DNA of 7,108 bases, taken from assembly GCA_018056585.1 (NCBI GenBank), contig JAGPFK010000072.1, positions 1 to 7,108 of the forward strand, given 5' to 3'. Made by a program: the position numbers and the translations under genes. This DNA is from Clostridia bacterium. Its GTDB lineage: Bacteria > Bacillota > Clostridia > Saccharofermentanales > UBA5734. This document shows positions 6,207 through 7,108 of the stretch, piece after piece; positions within the stretch are counted from its first letter, which is position 1, and each line of letters opens with the position of its first letter. Under the pieces are notes generated by a model, which worked only from the letters and a program-made list of their open reading frames with translations, was not told where the DNA came from and made no database searches.

Positions 6207-6223
6207 GCTGTTGCGGGCATATC
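6194..6223 (+). promoter_or_regulatory. Weak candidate promoter of the MoxR gene
   Basis: TTGATT (6194-6199), 18 bases and CATATC (6218-6223) is the best-spaced pair before the gene, with a start expected near 6230. It overlaps the right arm of the inverted repeat. Both hexamers deviate from consensus. Confidence 0.25.
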
Positions 6224-6249
6224 GAAAAAACTGAAAGAGAGGAAATAAA

Positions 6250-7108
6250 ATGCCCGATCCTGTCAGAACTGCTGTAGACCGCGAAATGACGCTTCAGGAC
6301 ATTAGCCGGATGGCGGATGCCATCAAAGATAACATTGGAAAAGTAATTATTGGCAAGGAAAAAGTCATTGATTTGATCTTAGCGGCGTTATTGTCTGATG
6401 GTCATGTCTTATTGGAGGATGTGCCTGGAACAGGGAAAACAATGTTGGCTCGATCTCTGGCTCGCTCGATTGATGCGACCTTTAGCAGGATCCAGTTTAC
6501 GCCGGACTTGCTTCCTTCTGACTTAACCGGTATTTATTTTTATAATCCCAAATCAGGCGAGTTCATGTTTCGGCCAGGCCCGGTTTTTACACACATTTTG
6601 CTGGCCGATGAAATCAATCGGGCGACGCCGCGGACACAATCGAGTTTATTAGAATCGATGGAAGAACATCAGGTCTCGATAGATGGCCGTACGCATACGC
6701 TAGAGGATCCCTTCTTTGTTATTGCAACCCAGAATCCGATCGAAACGCAAGGGACCTATCCTTTGCCTGAGGCTCAACTAGATCGTTTTTTTCTACAATT
6801 GCCTATGGGATATCCGGATCACGAGGAAGGCCTTCTGATTCTACGCCGATACCTGGGCGATAATCCGTTGACAAGCCTTCAGCCTGTTTGCAAAAAAGAA
6901 GACATTTTAAAAGCGAAAACCCTGATCCAGTCAGTTTTTATCCACGATGCCTTGCTGGAATATGTGATGCAGCTGACTGAGGCAACACGTACGGATGATA
7001 GTGTTGCTTTAGGGGTCAGTCCGCGTGGAAGCATTGCCTTGATCAGAGGGGCTCGTTCGTTAGCGGCTATTCGTGGCCGCGGCTATGTCATCCCAGATGA
7101 TATTAAGG
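6250..7108 (+). CDS. MoxR-family AAA+ ATPase, partial
   Basis: The frame is open for 286 codons from ATG 6250 to the window edge. The family averages about 310-330 residues, so only the end is missing. Motifs in order: Walker A VPGTGKT (58-64), Walker B HILLADEINRA with Asp120-Glu121, the MoxR hallmark TPRTQSSLLESMEE (126-139), sensor 1 Asn162 in ATQNPIETQGTYPLPEAQ, arginine finger Arg179 in LDRFF, and sensor 2 Arg259 in VSPRGS. MoxR ATPases act as chaperones that load metals or mature partner complexes, usually beside genes for DUF58, VWA or transglutaminase-like proteins. Those would be expected just to the right, outside the window. AGAGG at 6238-6242 is seven bases before the ATG. No gene precedes it on the same strand except the IS wreck, so it is probably the operon leader. 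Confidence 0.95.
   Translation, partial: MPDPVRTAVDREMTLQDISRMADAIKDNIGKVIIGKEKVIDLILAALLSDGHVLLEDVPGTGKTMLARSLARSIDATFSRIQFTPDLLPSDLTGIYFYNPKSGEFMFRPGPVFTHILLADEINRATPRTQSSLLESMEEHQVSIDGRTHTLEDPFFVIATQNPIETQGTYPLPEAQLDRFFLQLPMGYPDHEEGLLILRRYLGDNPLTSLQPVCKKEDILKAKTLIQSVFIHDALLEYVMQLTEATRTDDSVALGVSPRGSIALIRGARSLAAIRGRGYVIPDDIK

Overview
The window reads as about 7 kb of chromosome from a low-to-mid GC Firmicute, most likely a clostridial-type anaerobe. The signs are strong AGGAGG-type ribosome binding sites, sigma-A promoters close to consensus, a Pol IV with the HADLNGFYASVE-style N-terminus common in Clostridia, and a leftward gene resembling clostridial Re-citrate synthase/2-isopropylmalate synthase-like proteins. 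That assignment rests on recalled family resemblance, not on a search.

Layout, left to right. (1) Positions 1-516, leftward: the N-terminal 172 codons of a DRE-TIM metallolyase, cut by the window edge. (2) Positions 517-593: a short divergent intergenic region. The leftward promoter is a consensus TTGACA-N17-TATAAT whose -35 lies inside the first codons of the rightward gene. (3) Positions 594-1877, rightward: an intact Y-family DNA polymerase IV (dinB). (4) Positions 1896-4451: a three-gene ABC importer operon of the NitT/TauT/SsuABC type, with lipoprotein binding protein, permease and ATPase. It has its own TTGACA-N17-TATTTT promoter, an ATGA overlap between permease and ATPase, and a hairpin terminator that could also serve the opposite strand. 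The substrate cannot be read from sequence. (5) Positions 4452-4903: about 450 bases with no convincing gene. It holds a leftward -10 box and several small hairpins, and is a weak candidate for a leftward non-coding RNA or decayed sequence. (6) Positions 4904-5494, leftward: an intact HD-domain phosphohydrolase-like protein. (7) About 5581-6168: a wrecked IS3-family transposase with single-base frameshifts, an internal deletion and no catalytic DDE core. (8) Positions 6250-7108, rightward: a MoxR-family AAA+ ATPase running off the right edge, probably the first gene of an operon that continues outside the window.

The ABC genes work together as one importer. The other genes are functionally unrelated neighbours: central carbon metabolism, DNA damage tolerance, a metal-dependent hydrolase and a chaperone-like ATPase. 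I see no CRISPR array, rRNA, tRNA, recognisable riboswitch or defence system, and nothing that amounts to a clearly new system. The least explained parts are the 4452-4903 gap and the operator-like repeats in the two promoter regions flanking dinB.
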